Counted from the first letter of the stretch, positions 1-9,334 are shown. The stretch: 64,000 bases of DNA from Trueperella pyogenes (GCF_001070855.1 NZ_JVLH01000012.1:124001-188000), one strand, 5' to 3'. A program made the numbers and translations. The notes: generated by a model from the letters alone, not told the origin.

Positions 1-881
1 ATCTCCAACTTGGAGCCGTCAGGCTGGGGGAGGTAGGACATATTTTCGATGACGCCGATGACTTTTTGATCCGTCTGGGTTGCGATCGAACCGGCGCGCT
101 CAGCGACCTCAGCTGCAGCAATCTGCGGAGTTGTCACAACAAGAATTTCAGCATTGGGCAGGAGCTGTGCGATCGAAATTGCGACATCGCCGGTGCCGGG
201 AGGCATATCGATGAGTAGAACATCAAGGTCGCCCCAGAAAACATCTGCAAGGAATTGCTGAAGTGCGCGGTGCAGCATAGGGCCACGCCAAATGACGGGC
301 TGGCCATCGGGAACGAACATGCCAATCGAGACAACCTTGACTCCTTCGGCTCCCAAAGGCGGAATGATCATTCCGTCGATGACCTGAGGATCGTGGCTCA
401 CTCCCAGCATTCGAGGAATTGAGAAACCGTAAATGTCGGCATCCATCACACCGACTTTGAGGCCTTGACGAGCCATCGCGGCGGCAAGATTTGCGGTCAT
501 CGAGGACTTGCCGACGCCGCCCTTTCCTGAGGTGACGGCAATGACGCGCGTCAGAGAATCGGGGCGGGCAAACAGAATTTCACGTTCGGGGCGACCGCCG
601 TTGAGCTTCTCGCGAAGAGCCTTTTTCTGCTCATCGTTCATGACGTCCATGGTGACCTTGACATCCGTCACGCCATCCAGGGCGCTGAGAGTCTTATTGA
701 CGTCGTCTGAGATCGTTGTTCGCAGAGGGCACCCCGCTGTCGTCAGCAAGATTGTGACCGAAACCGTTGAACCATCGATATTGATGGAATCAACCATATT
801 GAGATCGGTAATTGGACGACGAATTTCGGGGTCGATAACAGCCGACAGGGCATCAAGAACGTTCTGCGAGGTCAAAGTCAT
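1..881 (-). CDS. Mrp/NBP35-type P-loop ATPase, partial (C-terminus beyond left edge)
   Basis: The reverse strand reads from an ATG at 881 without a stop to the edge of the window, so the C-terminus is missing. An N-terminal DUF59/MIP18-like domain of about 100 residues is followed by the deviant Walker A motif SGKGGVGKSS. Further on come the MDADIYG and IDMPPGTGD segments typical of Mrp/ApbC iron-sulfur cluster carrier ATPases. The family binds Fe-S clusters and passes them to apoproteins in the cytosol; that role is family knowledge. A TAGGAT hexamer 7 nt upstream of the ATG suggests leaderless or near-leaderless transcription. The DUF1003 gene lies just upstream on the same strand. The identification is secure; the exact client proteins are unknown. 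Confidence 0.93.
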   Translation of the reverse strand, partial: MTLTSQNVLDALSAVIDPEIRRPITDLNMVDSINIDGSTVSVTILLTTAGCPLRTTISDDVNKTLSALDGVTDVKVTMDVMNDEQKKALREKLNGGRPEREILFARPDSLTRVIAVTSGKGGVGKSSMTANLAAAMARQGLKVGVMDADIYGFSIPRMLGVSHDPQVIDGMIIPPLGAEGVKVVSIGMFVPDGQPVIWRGPMLHRALQQFLADVFWGDLDVLLIDMPPGTGDVAISIAQLLPNAEILVVTTPQIAAAEVAERAGSIATQTDQKVIGVIENMSYLPQPDGSKLE

Positions 882-923
882 GGTGTCAATCCTATGACCC
901 AGCAACGGTTTGCGCAGACTGGT

Positions 924-1499
924 TTAGCTGTCGGCGTGAAGCGGAGTAGACAGATCCGCAGAATCCTCTGCTTGATCTGGATTTCCCTGTGCGCTTAGCT
1001 GCGCAAATCGTTCGTCGCGCTCGTCAAGTTCCTCGCGCAGGTCGTTAAGCATATCGCGCAGTTCCGAGCGTACGAAGTCGCGCGTTGCCACGTCTTGTAG
1101 CGCAAGGCGAAGACCAGCAATTTCGCGGGTCAGATACTCGGTGTCGGCAAGGTTGCGTTCCGCGCGTTGACGATCTTGTTCTGCCTGGACGCGGTCACGA
1201 TCATCTTGACGGTTCTGTGCAAGAAGGATCAGAGGTGCCGAATATGAAGCCTGGGTTGAGAAAGCGAGGTTCAGCAAAATAAAGGGGTAAGGATCCCACG
1301 CGTACTTTTCTGAGACCTTGTAAAGGAGGACGTTCGCGGCAATCCACGAGACGACGAAAATCGTCATGTAGAGGATGAACTTCGGCGAACCCATGAAGCG
1401 GGCCGTGGCCTCGGCAAACTGGCCGAAACCATCGCCAGAGGAACGGCGGCGAAAAAGTTTAAACTTCCGCTCGCTCGGGGTATCAAGACGATCAGCCAT
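924..1499 (-). CDS. DUF1003 family membrane protein
   Basis: The product has 191 residues. Two transmembrane segments lie at about 41-62 and 71-93, and the YPFILLNL...SAPLIL..NRQ..DR signature is characteristic of DUF1003. A charged coiled coil follows from about 95 to 165, then an acidic tail. The ATG at 1499 is preferred over the TTG one codon upstream because AAGGAG stands 5 nt before it. The gene overlaps the end of the MgtE-N/CBS gene by 8 nt, so the two are translationally coupled. Function is unknown. Pairing with a magnesium-sensor-like protein suggests a shared role in divalent cation or envelope physiology, which is inference only. Confidence 0.88.
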   Translation of the reverse strand: MADRLDTPSERKFKLFRRRSSGDGFGQFAEATARFMGSPKFILYMTIFVVSWIAANVLLYKVSEKYAWDPYPFILLNLAFSTQASYSAPLILLAQNRQDDRDRVQAEQDRQRAERNLADTEYLTREIAGLRLALQDVATRDFVRSELRDMLNDLREELDERDERFAQLSAQGNPDQAEDSADLSTPLHADS

Positions 1500-2796
1500 C
1501 AATACTCCTTGCCATTACTCGGTCGGTGACATCATCATCCCAGTCGCGCCAGTCGCGGGGGAGAAGCTCATCCAAGACGTCGTCAACAGACACAGCACCC
1601 AAGAGATGACCATCTTCATCGACAACGGGAAGAACTGTCAGGTTGTATGTCGCCAGCAGACGCGTCACAGTCGCGACGTGAGCGTCGGGGGAGAGCCTGT
1701 CGAGGTCGGTGTCCATGATGGTCCCCACAAGCGTATTGGGGGGTTCGCGAAGTGCGCGCTGGAAATGGACAGCACCTAAGTATTGACCCGTCGGGGTTTC
1801 CAAGGGCGGTCGTGCGATAAAAGCAGCTGCGGCCAAAGAAACCGGAAGGTCGGAACGACGAATAGAAGCGAGCATCTGAGCCACAGTCGCATCGGGGGCT
1901 AAGATGACCGGTTCGGTGGTCATCAAGGAACCGGCTGTTGATTCCTTGTAGGCCATGAGTCGACGAACGTCTGCAGCTTCATCGGGCTCCATCAAGGACA
2001 GCAGAGACTGTGCTGTTTCAACGGGAAGCTCAGACATGAGGTCAGCCGCGTCGTCTGGCTGCATCGCGTCCAAAACGTCCGCAGCGCGCTTGGATTCCAG
2101 TTGAGAAACGATCGACACGCGGTCGTCTTCGCCCAGCTCTTCCAGCACGTCTGCAAGACGTGAGTCGGGGAGCTCCGTTGCGACGGCCAGCTGTCGTTCT
2201 GTAGGAAGGTCGTGGATGAAGTCTGCGAGGTCCGCTGCCTTCATGTCTTCCGTGTGTTGAATCAGAGCGGTCGCCGCTTGGTTTGAATCGGTCTTGAGCA
2301 GTGAAGAGACCTCATCGATGCGAACCGTCATGGTTGTTCCACCGCGTTTGAAGCCCAAAGTTGTTGTGCGAACGCGCTGGACGTGCAGAGTGGAGATGAT
2401 CCAGTCACGAGGCCGGCGTTGCTGCATGGCGACGTCAAGGATCTTCACAACGCCGCTTCCGTCATTCATTGTGACTTCGCGATCGAAAAGCTCAGTGATG
2501 ACAAGCGTTTCAACGGGGCGTTGGTTGAAAGACCGAATATTGAGCAGTCCAGTTGTGATGACGGAACCGGATTCAATTGCCGTCACACGAGTAAAGGGCA
2601 GAAACACGCGTTTTCGGGGGCCAACCTCGACGACAAAGCCGATGACGTTGGCGGTCGAATTCAGGCGAAATGTCACGACGACGTCGTGAATGACACCGAC
2701 TTTCTCGCCCAGCGGGTCAAAGACGGAGGTACCGGCAAGCTTGCCGATGTAGATTCGGCGTCCGGTTGTTCCGACGTTCATAGGTGCACTGCTCAC
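1492..2796 (-). CDS. PRC-barrel / MgtE-N / CBS domain protein without a membrane channel
   Basis: The product has 434 residues. The N-terminal part looks like PRC-barrel modules. A superhelical MgtE intracellular N domain follows (about 150-280; repeats such as LADVLEELGEDDR and AADLMSELP), and a CBS pair occupies about 290-420. MgtE channels carry the same MgtE-N and CBS sensor domains, but the five-helix pore is absent here, so this is a soluble sensor-like protein rather than a transporter. The start is a GTG at 2796, exactly 6 nt after a TAAACT hexamer, pointing to a leaderless mRNA. It overlaps the DUF1003 gene downstream. Ligand (Mg2+ or adenine nucleotide) is inferred from the domains. 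Confidence 0.88.
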   Translation of the reverse strand: MSSAPMNVGTTGRRIYIGKLAGTSVFDPLGEKVGVIHDVVVTFRLNSTANVIGFVVEVGPRKRVFLPFTRVTAIESGSVITTGLLNIRSFNQRPVETLVITELFDREVTMNDGSGVVKILDVAMQQRRPRDWIISTLHVQRVRTTTLGFKRGGTTMTVRIDEVSSLLKTDSNQAATALIQHTEDMKAADLADFIHDLPTERQLAVATELPDSRLADVLEELGEDDRVSIVSQLESKRAADVLDAMQPDDAADLMSELPVETAQSLLSLMEPDEAADVRRLMAYKESTAGSLMTTEPVILAPDATVAQMLASIRRSDLPVSLAAAAFIARPPLETPTGQYLGAVHFQRALREPPNTLVGTIMDTDLDRLSPDAHVATVTRLLATYNLTVLPVVDEDGHLLGAVSVDDVLDELLPRDWRDWDDDVTDRVMARSIDG

Positions 2797-2883
2797 CCGG
2801 CCAGTTTATCCCCAGAGCGAACTTCTTACCCGCCCACGGCAGGGAAGTTCTCGCTACGATGGCAGAATACGAAAGGGAAAAGT

Positions 2884-3564
2884 ATGAGCGTACCTGTGAG
2901 CGGAACCCGGCGGACCCGTGGGGGTGGAAGCCTGCCTGACGGCACCGAAGTTGCTTCCTATGCCTCTTACGATCAGGCTTTGGCAGCGCTTGAGGTCTTG
3001 TCCAACAATGACTTTGAGGTTGAGAACGTCAGCGTGGTTGGTACCGACCTCTATTCGGTTGAGCGAATTATCGGGCGTGTGACTTGGGCTCGAGCGGTTT
3101 CCCAGGCGGTGATGAACGGCGCGCTCTGGGGCGCCATGATCGGCATCGTACTCTCTGTCAATCAAGGAAACACAATGGTCTGGGTGGGTGCCTGCATGTT
3201 GGCGGGTGCCCTGATCACATCTTGCTTAAGCACTGCAATGTTCTTGATCCGCCGGCGCCGAGGGGACTTTTATTCTCAGTCCCAGGTAGTCGCTGGTCGC
3301 TATGCGGTGATCATTTCGAAGGCTGCCGGTAGTGATCGCATTCGTGAAGCTTTCGATCTTCTCCAGAAGACCGAAGGTAATCAGATGCGCCCGCGTCGAG
3401 TTCGCCCGGTACGAGAAAGCAGTGGCCCGACTGAGTACGGCTCGCGTCCCGATGAGAAGCCTCGTTTTGGAGTGCGTTTGTCGCAACTGTCAGAAACTGA
3501 TGCCAGCGCTGCCGGCACGGAACAACGCGACGACGAAAGCTCGCAAACCGATCCACAGAACTGA
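2884..3564 (+). CDS. General-stress-protein-like (YflT-type domain) membrane protein
   Basis: The product has 226 residues. The N-terminal domain (about 17-65) begins with GTEVASYASYDQALAALE and matches the general stress protein 17M / YflT-like fold seen in many actinobacteria. It is followed by two hydrophobic segments at about 75-93 and 100-122. The polar, basic C-terminal tail looks disordered. The frame is open far upstream, but the ATG at 2884 is preceded by GAAAGGGAAAAG and begins the conserved domain region; the earlier part is antisense to the divergent MgtE-N gene. It is transcribed alone and ends at a strong bidirectional hairpin. Function is unknown. Confidence 0.82.
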   Translation: MSVPVSGTRRTRGGGSLPDGTEVASYASYDQALAALEVLSNNDFEVENVSVVGTDLYSVERIIGRVTWARAVSQAVMNGALWGAMIGIVLSVNQGNTMVWVGACMLAGALITSCLSTAMFLIRRRRGDFYSQSQVVAGRYAVIISKAAGSDRIREAFDLLQKTEGNQMRPRRVRPVRESSGPTEYGSRPDEKPRFGVRLSQLSETDASAAGTEQRDDESSQTDPQN

Positions 3565-3576
3565 CGTATATACGCG

Positions 3577-3610
3577 AAGTGGCCTCGTCCCGACTGGGAC
3601 GAGGCCACTT
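3577..3610. terminator. Bidirectional terminator hairpin
   Basis: A perfect 15-bp stem (AAGTGGCCTCGTCCC with its inverse) closes a 4-nt loop. It lies between two convergent genes, the stress-like protein and aminopeptidase P, and can serve both. U-tracts are weak on either side. Confidence 0.75.
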
Positions 3611-3622
3611 GTGCATTCAAAC

Positions 3623-5155
3623 TTATGCGCGTCCCTGAACACTGGCAATCCACGCCTCAACATCGGCAATGGTTCGCGGGATGTCTTCTGAGATTCGGGT
3701 GACGCTGCCATCAGCGTTCACCAAAACGTCATCCTCAATGCGCACGCCAATTCCGCGGAATTCCTCGGGGATGGCCATGTCATCGGCGCGGAAGTACAAA
3801 CCGGGTTCGATGGTGAAGCACATTCCTGGCTCCAACAGCGCATCCTGGTACATTTCGCGACGCGCCTGAGCACAGTCATGAACATCCAGACCCAGGTGGT
3901 GGCTGGTTCCGTGAGGCATCCAGCGGCGGTGTTGCTGGCCGTTGGGAGAAAGCGATTCCTCTGCGCTGACGGGCAGCAGGCCCCATTCTTCCAGGCGTGC
4001 GGCAATAACCTTCATAGCGGCATCGTGAACATCGCGGAAGCGGGTTCCCGGCTGGTTCGCGCGTTCAAGTGCGGCCTCACAGGCATCCAAAACTGCCTGG
4101 TAAACCTTCGCCTGAGTGGGGGAGAAGGTTCCATTGACGGGGAGCGTGCGGGTGATGTCTGCGGTGTAGAGCGAATCAACCTCAACACCGGCATCGACCA
4201 AAACCAGGTCGCCGTCGTTCACCGGACCATCGTTATCGATCCAGTGCAGAGTATTTGCGTGGTTGCCCGAGGCGGCGATGGTGTCATAGCCTAGGCCGTT
4301 TCCTTCTTCGCGGGCTACCGCTCCAAAGGCGCCCTCAATGACGCGTTCGCCACGGCGGTGACCAATGGCTCGAGGCAGTGAACGAAGGATATCTTCGAAT
4401 CCAGTCTTTGTGATCTCGACTGCGCGTTGCAGTTCGGAGATCTCAAACTCGTCCTTGCACAGACGGATTTCTGACAGGCGCTCTTCCAAAGCATCATCGG
4501 TTTCGGCCGCGTCGCCACCAAAAGGCAGGCCTGCCTGCATGCGCACCTCGTTGACCATGGCTTCCACGGCCTCGTCGACATTGCGAACCACGCGCAAACG
4601 AACGATTCCCGCATCCTTGGCCAGAGCATCGCGAAGAGTATCAATGTGCTCGCAACGCAAACCGGTTTCGGCTGAAACTTCCTCGAGGGATGGGCGGGCA
4701 CCCACCCAAAACTCGCCGTAGCGCGAGTCGGAGTAGAACTCTTGGGAAGAACGGGAAGTGCGGGGCTTGAAGTACAGCACTGCCTCGTGACCGCCTTCGG
4801 GAAGGGGTTCAAGGACAATCACTGAATCGGGTTCGCGTTCTTGTCCAAGGCCAGACAGGTGAGCGAAGGCCGAGTACGCGCGGAAACGGTATGTGCAGTC
4901 GTTGGAACGAACCTTGTAGGAACCTGCGGGGATGACCAGTCGTTCCCCGCTGAAAGGCTCTCCGGCTGCAGTTGCGCGCGCGGGAAGGTAGTCGGCAACG
5001 GCCGATCGAGTAATACCCGGATCAGGACGCGGCCCCCATTGGGAGCCCATGAATTCTCGGAATGCATCTGAGGATGGACGGCGCGAGCGATTATTCACGC
5101 GCTCAGCCAAAGAATCGGGTGCTTCTTCCGCGGAGGTTGTTTCAGTCGTAGTCAT
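3623..5155 (-). CDS. Aminopeptidase P family metallopeptidase (M24B)
   Basis: The 510-residue product has the two-domain layout of Xaa-Pro aminopeptidase: an N-terminal creatinase-like domain followed by a pita-bread catalytic domain. The five metal ligands of M24 can be placed: Asp in VLVDAGVEVDS, Asp in YTADITRT, His in HGTSHHLGLDVHD, Glu in FTIEPGLY and Glu in GVRIEDDVLV. The family cleaves N-terminal residues ahead of proline using two divalent metals, in the cytosol. The start at 5155 gives a polar, low-complexity N-terminus of about 25 residues ahead of the conserved region. The gene is monocistronic and divergent from the PHP gene. Confidence 0.93.
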   Translation of the reverse strand: MTTTETTSAEEAPDSLAERVNNRSRRPSSDAFREFMGSQWGPRPDPGITRSAVADYLPARATAAGEPFSGERLVIPAGSYKVRSNDCTYRFRAYSAFAHLSGLGQEREPDSVIVLEPLPEGGHEAVLYFKPRTSRSSQEFYSDSRYGEFWVGARPSLEEVSAETGLRCEHIDTLRDALAKDAGIVRLRVVRNVDEAVEAMVNEVRMQAGLPFGGDAAETDDALEERLSEIRLCKDEFEISELQRAVEITKTGFEDILRSLPRAIGHRRGERVIEGAFGAVAREEGNGLGYDTIAASGNHANTLHWIDNDGPVNDGDLVLVDAGVEVDSLYTADITRTLPVNGTFSPTQAKVYQAVLDACEAALERANQPGTRFRDVHDAAMKVIAARLEEWGLLPVSAEESLSPNGQQHRRWMPHGTSHHLGLDVHDCAQARREMYQDALLEPGMCFTIEPGLYFRADDMAIPEEFRGIGVRIEDDVLVNADGSVTRISEDIPRTIADVEAWIASVQGRA

Positions 5156-5212
5156 AGTGTCATGGTCTCACTTTCCCTGTGCGGCGTGCTACGTGGACCG
5201 TATTCTAAATAC

Positions 5213-6058
5213 ATGACCAGGATCGATCTTCATACACACAGTGCGTATTCGGACGGAACTGATACTCCCGCCGAACTCATGGAGAAGGCATGTCAGGCAC
5301 ATTTGGATGTCGTGGGGCTGACCGACCACGACACCTACGCTGGTTGGGACGAGGCCGCAGCGTGCGTTGAGCGAACTGGGGTGTCCTTGGTGCGTGGGGT
5401 GGAGTTGTCTTGTGCGCGTGAGGGGATCACTGTTCACCTTCTGGGATACCTTCCCGATCCCACGAACGAGGCCCTGCTTGCAGTGCAGCGTCGAGCGACT
5501 GAGTCGCGTCTCACTCGCGCGCAAAAAATTGTTGAACGCCTCGCAGAAGACTACTCAATCACGTGGGAGCAAGTGCGTGCTCTTGCTCCTGAAGATGGAC
5601 CGGTTGGGCGTCCACATATTGCGGATGCCTTGGTTGAAATAGGCGCTTTTCCTGATCGCAGTGCCGTTTTTACTCAGACTCTGCATCCTTCTAGTAAGTA
5701 TTACGTCATGCACTGGGCACCCGACCCCGTCGATGCTGTGGAGCTGGTTCGAGCCGCCGGGGGAATCCCTGTGCTGGCTCATCCACGCGCGCGGGCTCGC
5801 CAAAGGCTTCTGCCAGAGGAAGTCATTGATATGATGAAGGACGCGGGCCTGTTCGGGATTGAGCGCGATCATCGTGATCATGCCGAAGAGGATCGAGCCG
5901 ATGTGGAGCGGATCGCACGCCGTTTGAAGCTGGAAGTATTTGGTTCCTCCGACTATCACGGCTTAGGAAAGCCGAATCAACTTGGTGAAAACCTAACGGA
6001 TCAGTCGGTGCTGAACAAACTTGAAGAGGAAGCGTTTTTAGAGGTCCTGCACCCATGA
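5213..6058 (+). CDS. PHP-domain metal-dependent phosphoesterase
   Basis: The 281-residue product begins MTRIDLHTHSAYSDG, the first PHP motif. TDHDTYAG, the internal AHPRA and the late SSDYHG motifs follow, so all four metal-binding motifs are present. Relatives in actinobacteria resemble the RNase AM / 3',5'-nucleotide phosphatase group; the substrate cannot be fixed from sequence. The ATG at 5213 is chosen over one at 5162 because PHP proteins start directly at this motif, and because a TATTCT hexamer sits exactly 6 nt upstream, the leaderless arrangement. Its stop overlaps the MarC start (ATGA), so the two genes are coupled. Confidence 0.9.
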   Translation: MTRIDLHTHSAYSDGTDTPAELMEKACQAHLDVVGLTDHDTYAGWDEAAACVERTGVSLVRGVELSCAREGITVHLLGYLPDPTNEALLAVQRRATESRLTRAQKIVERLAEDYSITWEQVRALAPEDGPVGRPHIADALVEIGAFPDRSAVFTQTLHPSSKYYVMHWAPDPVDAVELVRAAGGIPVLAHPRARARQRLLPEEVIDMMKDAGLFGIERDHRDHAEEDRADVERIARRLKLEVFGSSDYHGLGKPNQLGENLTDQSVLNKLEEEAFLEVLHP

Positions 6059-6693
6059 GTATCGGTTCTGTTGTGGACATTACGGTCTTGTTGACGACTT
6101 TTGCGACACTGATCGTCATTTTGGACCCTATGGGCTTGATGCCTGTCTTCTTGGGGTTAACCTCTAAGCTGTCGCGCACTGCTCAGCGTAAAGCGGCTTT
6201 CCAAGCGTCGCTGGTGTCTTTCGGAGTCATTCTCACTTTCGCTTTCCTTGGGCAGCAGATTTTGCGCGCACTCCATATTTCAATGGAATCTTTGAAACTT
6301 TCCGGTGGCGTGCTGTTGTTCTTGGTGGCGATGGAATTGTTGACCTCCAGCGACATGGAGCAGCCCGATACCGGTGATGACGCAGTGAATGTTGCCTTGG
6401 TTCCGCTGGGGATTCCGCTGCTTGCGGGTCCTGGTGCGATTGTTGCTGTGATGGTGTCGATGGCACAGGCCCACACAGTTGGTTCCATTGTTGGCGTTGT
6501 CGGTGCTGTCGTTGCAACCCACGTGGTGATTTGGCTGTCGATGCGTTTCGCTTTGGAGCTTTCACGCTTCCTGGGAACGGGCGGCATTATGTTGCTCACG
6601 AAGATTTCCGGTGTGCTTTTGGCCGCTATTGCAACTGAACTGGTCATGGGTGGTGTTTTCGACTTTATTAAGAACGCTGGAATCGTTCAGTAG
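6055..6693 (+). CDS. MarC family integral membrane protein
   Basis: The 212-residue, strongly hydrophobic protein has about six transmembrane helices. It matches the MarC/NAAT family by the early ILDPMGLMPVFLGLT segment, the repeated equivalent PLGIPLLAGPGAI, and the normal family length. The family was once linked to multiple antibiotic resistance; its true substrate is not established. It starts within the stop codon of the PHP gene and is probably translated from that mRNA. Confidence 0.92.
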   Translation: MSIGSVVDITVLLTTFATLIVILDPMGLMPVFLGLTSKLSRTAQRKAAFQASLVSFGVILTFAFLGQQILRALHISMESLKLSGGVLLFLVAMELLTSSDMEQPDTGDDAVNVALVPLGIPLLAGPGAIVAVMVSMAQAHTVGSIVGVVGAVVATHVVIWLSMRFALELSRFLGTGGIMLLTKISGVLLAAIATELVMGGVFDFIKNAGIVQ

Positions 6694-6801
6694 CCAGGTT
6701 GACAGTCCGTCATCTTTTTTATCTCGCCCCGCTTTATGGGGCTACAGTAGGCTTAGTCCAGTGCTACCGGTAGTGCTGAGTCAATCGCAAGGAGAGATTT
6801 T

Positions 6802-9168
6802 ATGAGCCGGTCCCTAGAGGAACAGCTGAAGTCCCAGGTACGCGCAGTGTCCGGACGCCCAGAACGCGTCTCGACTGAGATGGAAGCGTGGCAGGGCCTT
6901 TCGGCGGCAATCATTGATCGTATTGCTGATCGCTGGCATGCAACTGAGCGCACCTACGCAGTGGGCCGTATGGAACACTACTTCTCCGCAGAGTTCCTCA
7001 TGGGACGTGCGTTGCTTAATAACCTCTCCAACCTTGGCATGGTTGACGAGGCCCGCGAGGCCTTGGCTGCACTGGACAAGGATCTGTCCGTGGTTCTGGA
7101 AGAAGAACCCGATGCCGCTTTGGGTAATGGTGGTCTTGGTCGTCTGGCAGCGTGCTTCCTTGATTCTTGCGCGACCTTGGACCTGCCCGTTGCTGGTTAC
7201 GGCATCTTGTACCGCTACGGATTGTTCAAGCAGCTCTTCGACAATGGTTTCCAGACCGAGCACCCTGATCCTTGGATGGAAGAGGGCTACCCCTTCGTTA
7301 TTCGTCGTGAAGAGGAACAGCGCATTGTTCGCTACGCGGACCTGACCGTTCGCGCGATTCCTTATGACATGCCGATTACCGGTTATGGCACCCAGAACGT
7401 CAATACGTTGCGTCTGTGGAAGGCCGAGCCCATGGAAGAGTTCGACTACGATGCGTTCAATTCACAGCGCTTTACTGATGCGATTGTCGACCGCGAGCGC
7501 ACCATGGATATCTCGCGTGTTCTTTACCCGAACGACACGACCTTTGAAGGCAAGGTTCTGCGTGTTCGTCAGCAGTACTTCTTCTGCTCTGCGTCGCTGC
7601 AGGCCATCGTTGATAACTACGTTGCTGAGCACGGTTCGGACCTGCGCGGTTTTGCTGAATACAACGCCATCCAGCTCAATGACACCCACCCGGTTCTGGC
7701 CATTCCCGAACTCATGCGCATCCTGATGGATGAGCATGGCCTGGGTTGGGAAGATGCCTGGGATGTTGTTTCGCGTACCTTTGCGTACACCAACCACACG
7801 GTTTTGGCTGAGGCTCTGGAGACCTGGGATATTCACATCTTCGATCGTCTCTTCCCGCGTATTTCTGAAATCGTTCGAGAGATCGATCGTCGCTTCCGCA
7901 TCGACATGTCCGAGCGCGGTGTTGATGGCGCAACCATCGACTACATGGCCCCCGTCTCGGGCAATACTGTCCGCATGGCGTGGATCGCCTGCTATGCCTC
8001 GTACTCGAGCAACGGCGTGGCCGCGCTGCACACTGAAATCATTAAGCGTGAGACTCTCAAAGAGTGGTACGCGATTTGGCCTGAGCGCTTCAACAATAAG
8101 ACCAATGGTGTGACTCCGCGTCGTTGGCTCAAGCAGTGCAACCCCCGTTTGGCAACGCTTCTGGATGAAGTGACCGGCTCGGATCGCTGGGTGACTGACC
8201 TTGATGCGCTTTCTGAGTACACGGGTGCTGGTAACTCGGAGCTTTATGCTCGCTTGGCTCAGATTAAGCATGCGAATAAGGTTGACTTTGCTGCATGGAT
8301 CAAGGACCGCGAGGGTGTTGAGATCGATCCAGATGCAATCTACGACGTTCAGATCAAGCGTCTGCACGAGTACAAGCGTCAGCTGCTTAATGCGTTCTAC
8401 GTCTTGGATCTGTACTTCCGCATCAAGGACAATCCGGCTTTGGACGTCCCCAAGCGCGTGTTCGTCTTTGGTGCGAAGGCTGCCCCCGGCTACATTCGCG
8501 CGAAGGCAGTTATTAAGCTGATTAACACCATTGCCGACCTGGTCAACAACGATCCGGATATCAATGGCCGCATCAAGGTTGTTTTCGTTCACAACTACAA
8601 TGTCTCGCCCGCCGAACACATCATTCCTGCTGCGGATATTTCCGAGCAGATTTCGATGGCTGGTAAGGAAGCTTCCGGCACCTCGAACATGAAGTTCATG
8701 ATGAACGGTGCGCTGACCTTGGGAACCTTGGACGGTGCGAACGTTGAGATTCTCGAGGCCGTGGGGGAGGAGAATGCCTATATCTTCGGTGCGACCGATG
8801 ATGAGCTTCCCGAACTGCGTCGCCACTACGATCCTCGTTGGCACTACGAGAACGTGCCTGGCTTGAAGCGCGTGATCGACGCTTTGACCGATGGCACCTT
8901 GGATGACTCCAACTCCGGTTGGTTCCATGATCTGCGTTGGTCGCTTCTGGAATCGGGCTATGAGCCCGCTGACGTCTACTACGTCTTGGGTGACTTCGCT
9001 TCTTACCGTGAGACGAAGGATCGCATGGCTCAGGATTACCGCGATCAGGAAGCCTGGTCGCGCAAGGCGTGGATCAATATCACGCGTTCCGGTCGTTTCT
9101 CCTCTGACCGTACGATTAGTGATTACGCTCGCGAGGTGTGGCACATCGATGCTCAGCCGATTGCGTGA
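6802..9168 (+). CDS. glgP: Glycogen/starch/alpha-glucan phosphorylase
   Basis: The 788-residue product is a full-length GT35 phosphorylase, which releases glucose-1-phosphate from alpha-1,4-glucan in the cytosol. The nucleotide-sugar and substrate regions (GNGGLGRLAACF, YGIRY-like GYGILYRYGLF, QLNDTHP) are present. So is the pyridoxal-phosphate site EASGTSNMKFMMNG, with the Schiff-base lysine at residue 631. The ATG is preceded by AAGGAGA. The gene stands alone and ends at a strong terminator, so it is a single-gene transcript. It implies storage or host glycogen use. Identification is secure. Confidence 0.97.
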   Translation: MSRSLEEQLKSQVRAVSGRPERVSTEMEAWQGLSAAIIDRIADRWHATERTYAVGRMEHYFSAEFLMGRALLNNLSNLGMVDEAREALAALDKDLSVVLEEEPDAALGNGGLGRLAACFLDSCATLDLPVAGYGILYRYGLFKQLFDNGFQTEHPDPWMEEGYPFVIRREEEQRIVRYADLTVRAIPYDMPITGYGTQNVNTLRLWKAEPMEEFDYDAFNSQRFTDAIVDRERTMDISRVLYPNDTTFEGKVLRVRQQYFFCSASLQAIVDNYVAEHGSDLRGFAEYNAIQLNDTHPVLAIPELMRILMDEHGLGWEDAWDVVSRTFAYTNHTVLAEALETWDIHIFDRLFPRISEIVREIDRRFRIDMSERGVDGATIDYMAPVSGNTVRMAWIACYASYSSNGVAALHTEIIKRETLKEWYAIWPERFNNKTNGVTPRRWLKQCNPRLATLLDEVTGSDRWVTDLDALSEYTGAGNSELYARLAQIKHANKVDFAAWIKDREGVEIDPDAIYDVQIKRLHEYKRQLLNAFYVLDLYFRIKDNPALDVPKRVFVFGAKAAPGYIRAKAVIKLINTIADLVNNDPDINGRIKVVFVHNYNVSPAEHIIPAADISEQISMAGKEASGTSNMKFMMNGALTLGTLDGANVEILEAVGEENAYIFGATDDELPELRRHYDPRWHYENVPGLKRVIDALTDGTLDDSNSGWFHDLRWSLLESGYEPADVYYVLGDFASYRETKDRMAQDYRDQEAWSRKAWINITRSGRFSSDRTISDYAREVWHIDAQPIA

Positions 9169-9217
9169 ACGCGTAATAGGCGGCCTTTGAGAGGCTGAAT
9201 GCGTGGCTTAATGCCGT

Positions 9218-9254
9218 AACGCCCCGTTGGGAAATCCCAACGGGGCGTTTACTG
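9218..9254 (+). terminator. Rho-independent terminator of glgP
   Basis: A perfect 15-bp stem (AACGCCCCGTTGGGA and its inverse) has a 2-nt loop and is followed by TTTACTGTTG. It lies 50 nt after the glgP stop. Confidence 0.85.
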
Positions 9255-9271
9255 TTGTTCGTTTTCTGAGC

Positions 9272-9334
9272 AAACTGTATTACTGTGTTGACACAGTTTC
9301 GATAGTGTGGCACTGTATTAGTGTATTAATACAG
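9272..9334 (+). promoter_or_regulatory. Promoter and nested operators of the GntR/ABC operon
   Basis: Three inverted repeats crowd into 63 bp. AAACTGT pairs with ACAGTTT (9272-9278 / 9293-9299). CTGTGT-TG-ACACAG lies inside it (9283-9296). CTGTATTA-N6-TAATACAG lies at 9313-9334. A TTGACA hexamer (9288-9293) sits within the second repeat. The repeats share the CTGT..ACAG ends and stand directly before the regulator gene. They are likely its own operators, as in the GntR/YtrA family where the regulator controls a linked ABC exporter; that role is inference. Confidence 0.65.

Noticed and set aside
2383-2883. Long N-terminal extension of the stress-like protein
   Set aside because: It is antisense to the MgtE-N/CBS gene; a ribosome site and the domain start favour ATG 2884.
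6699-6743. TTGACA and CGCCCCGCTTTATGGGGC hairpin before glgP as promoter plus regulatory element
   Set aside because: No acceptable -10 box lies at the right distance from TTGACA, and the hairpin is short; not strong enough to annotate.
7462-9144. 560-residue open frame on the reverse strand
   Set aside because: It is antisense to glgP over its whole length, an artefact of the codon bias of that gene; no domain or ribosome site.
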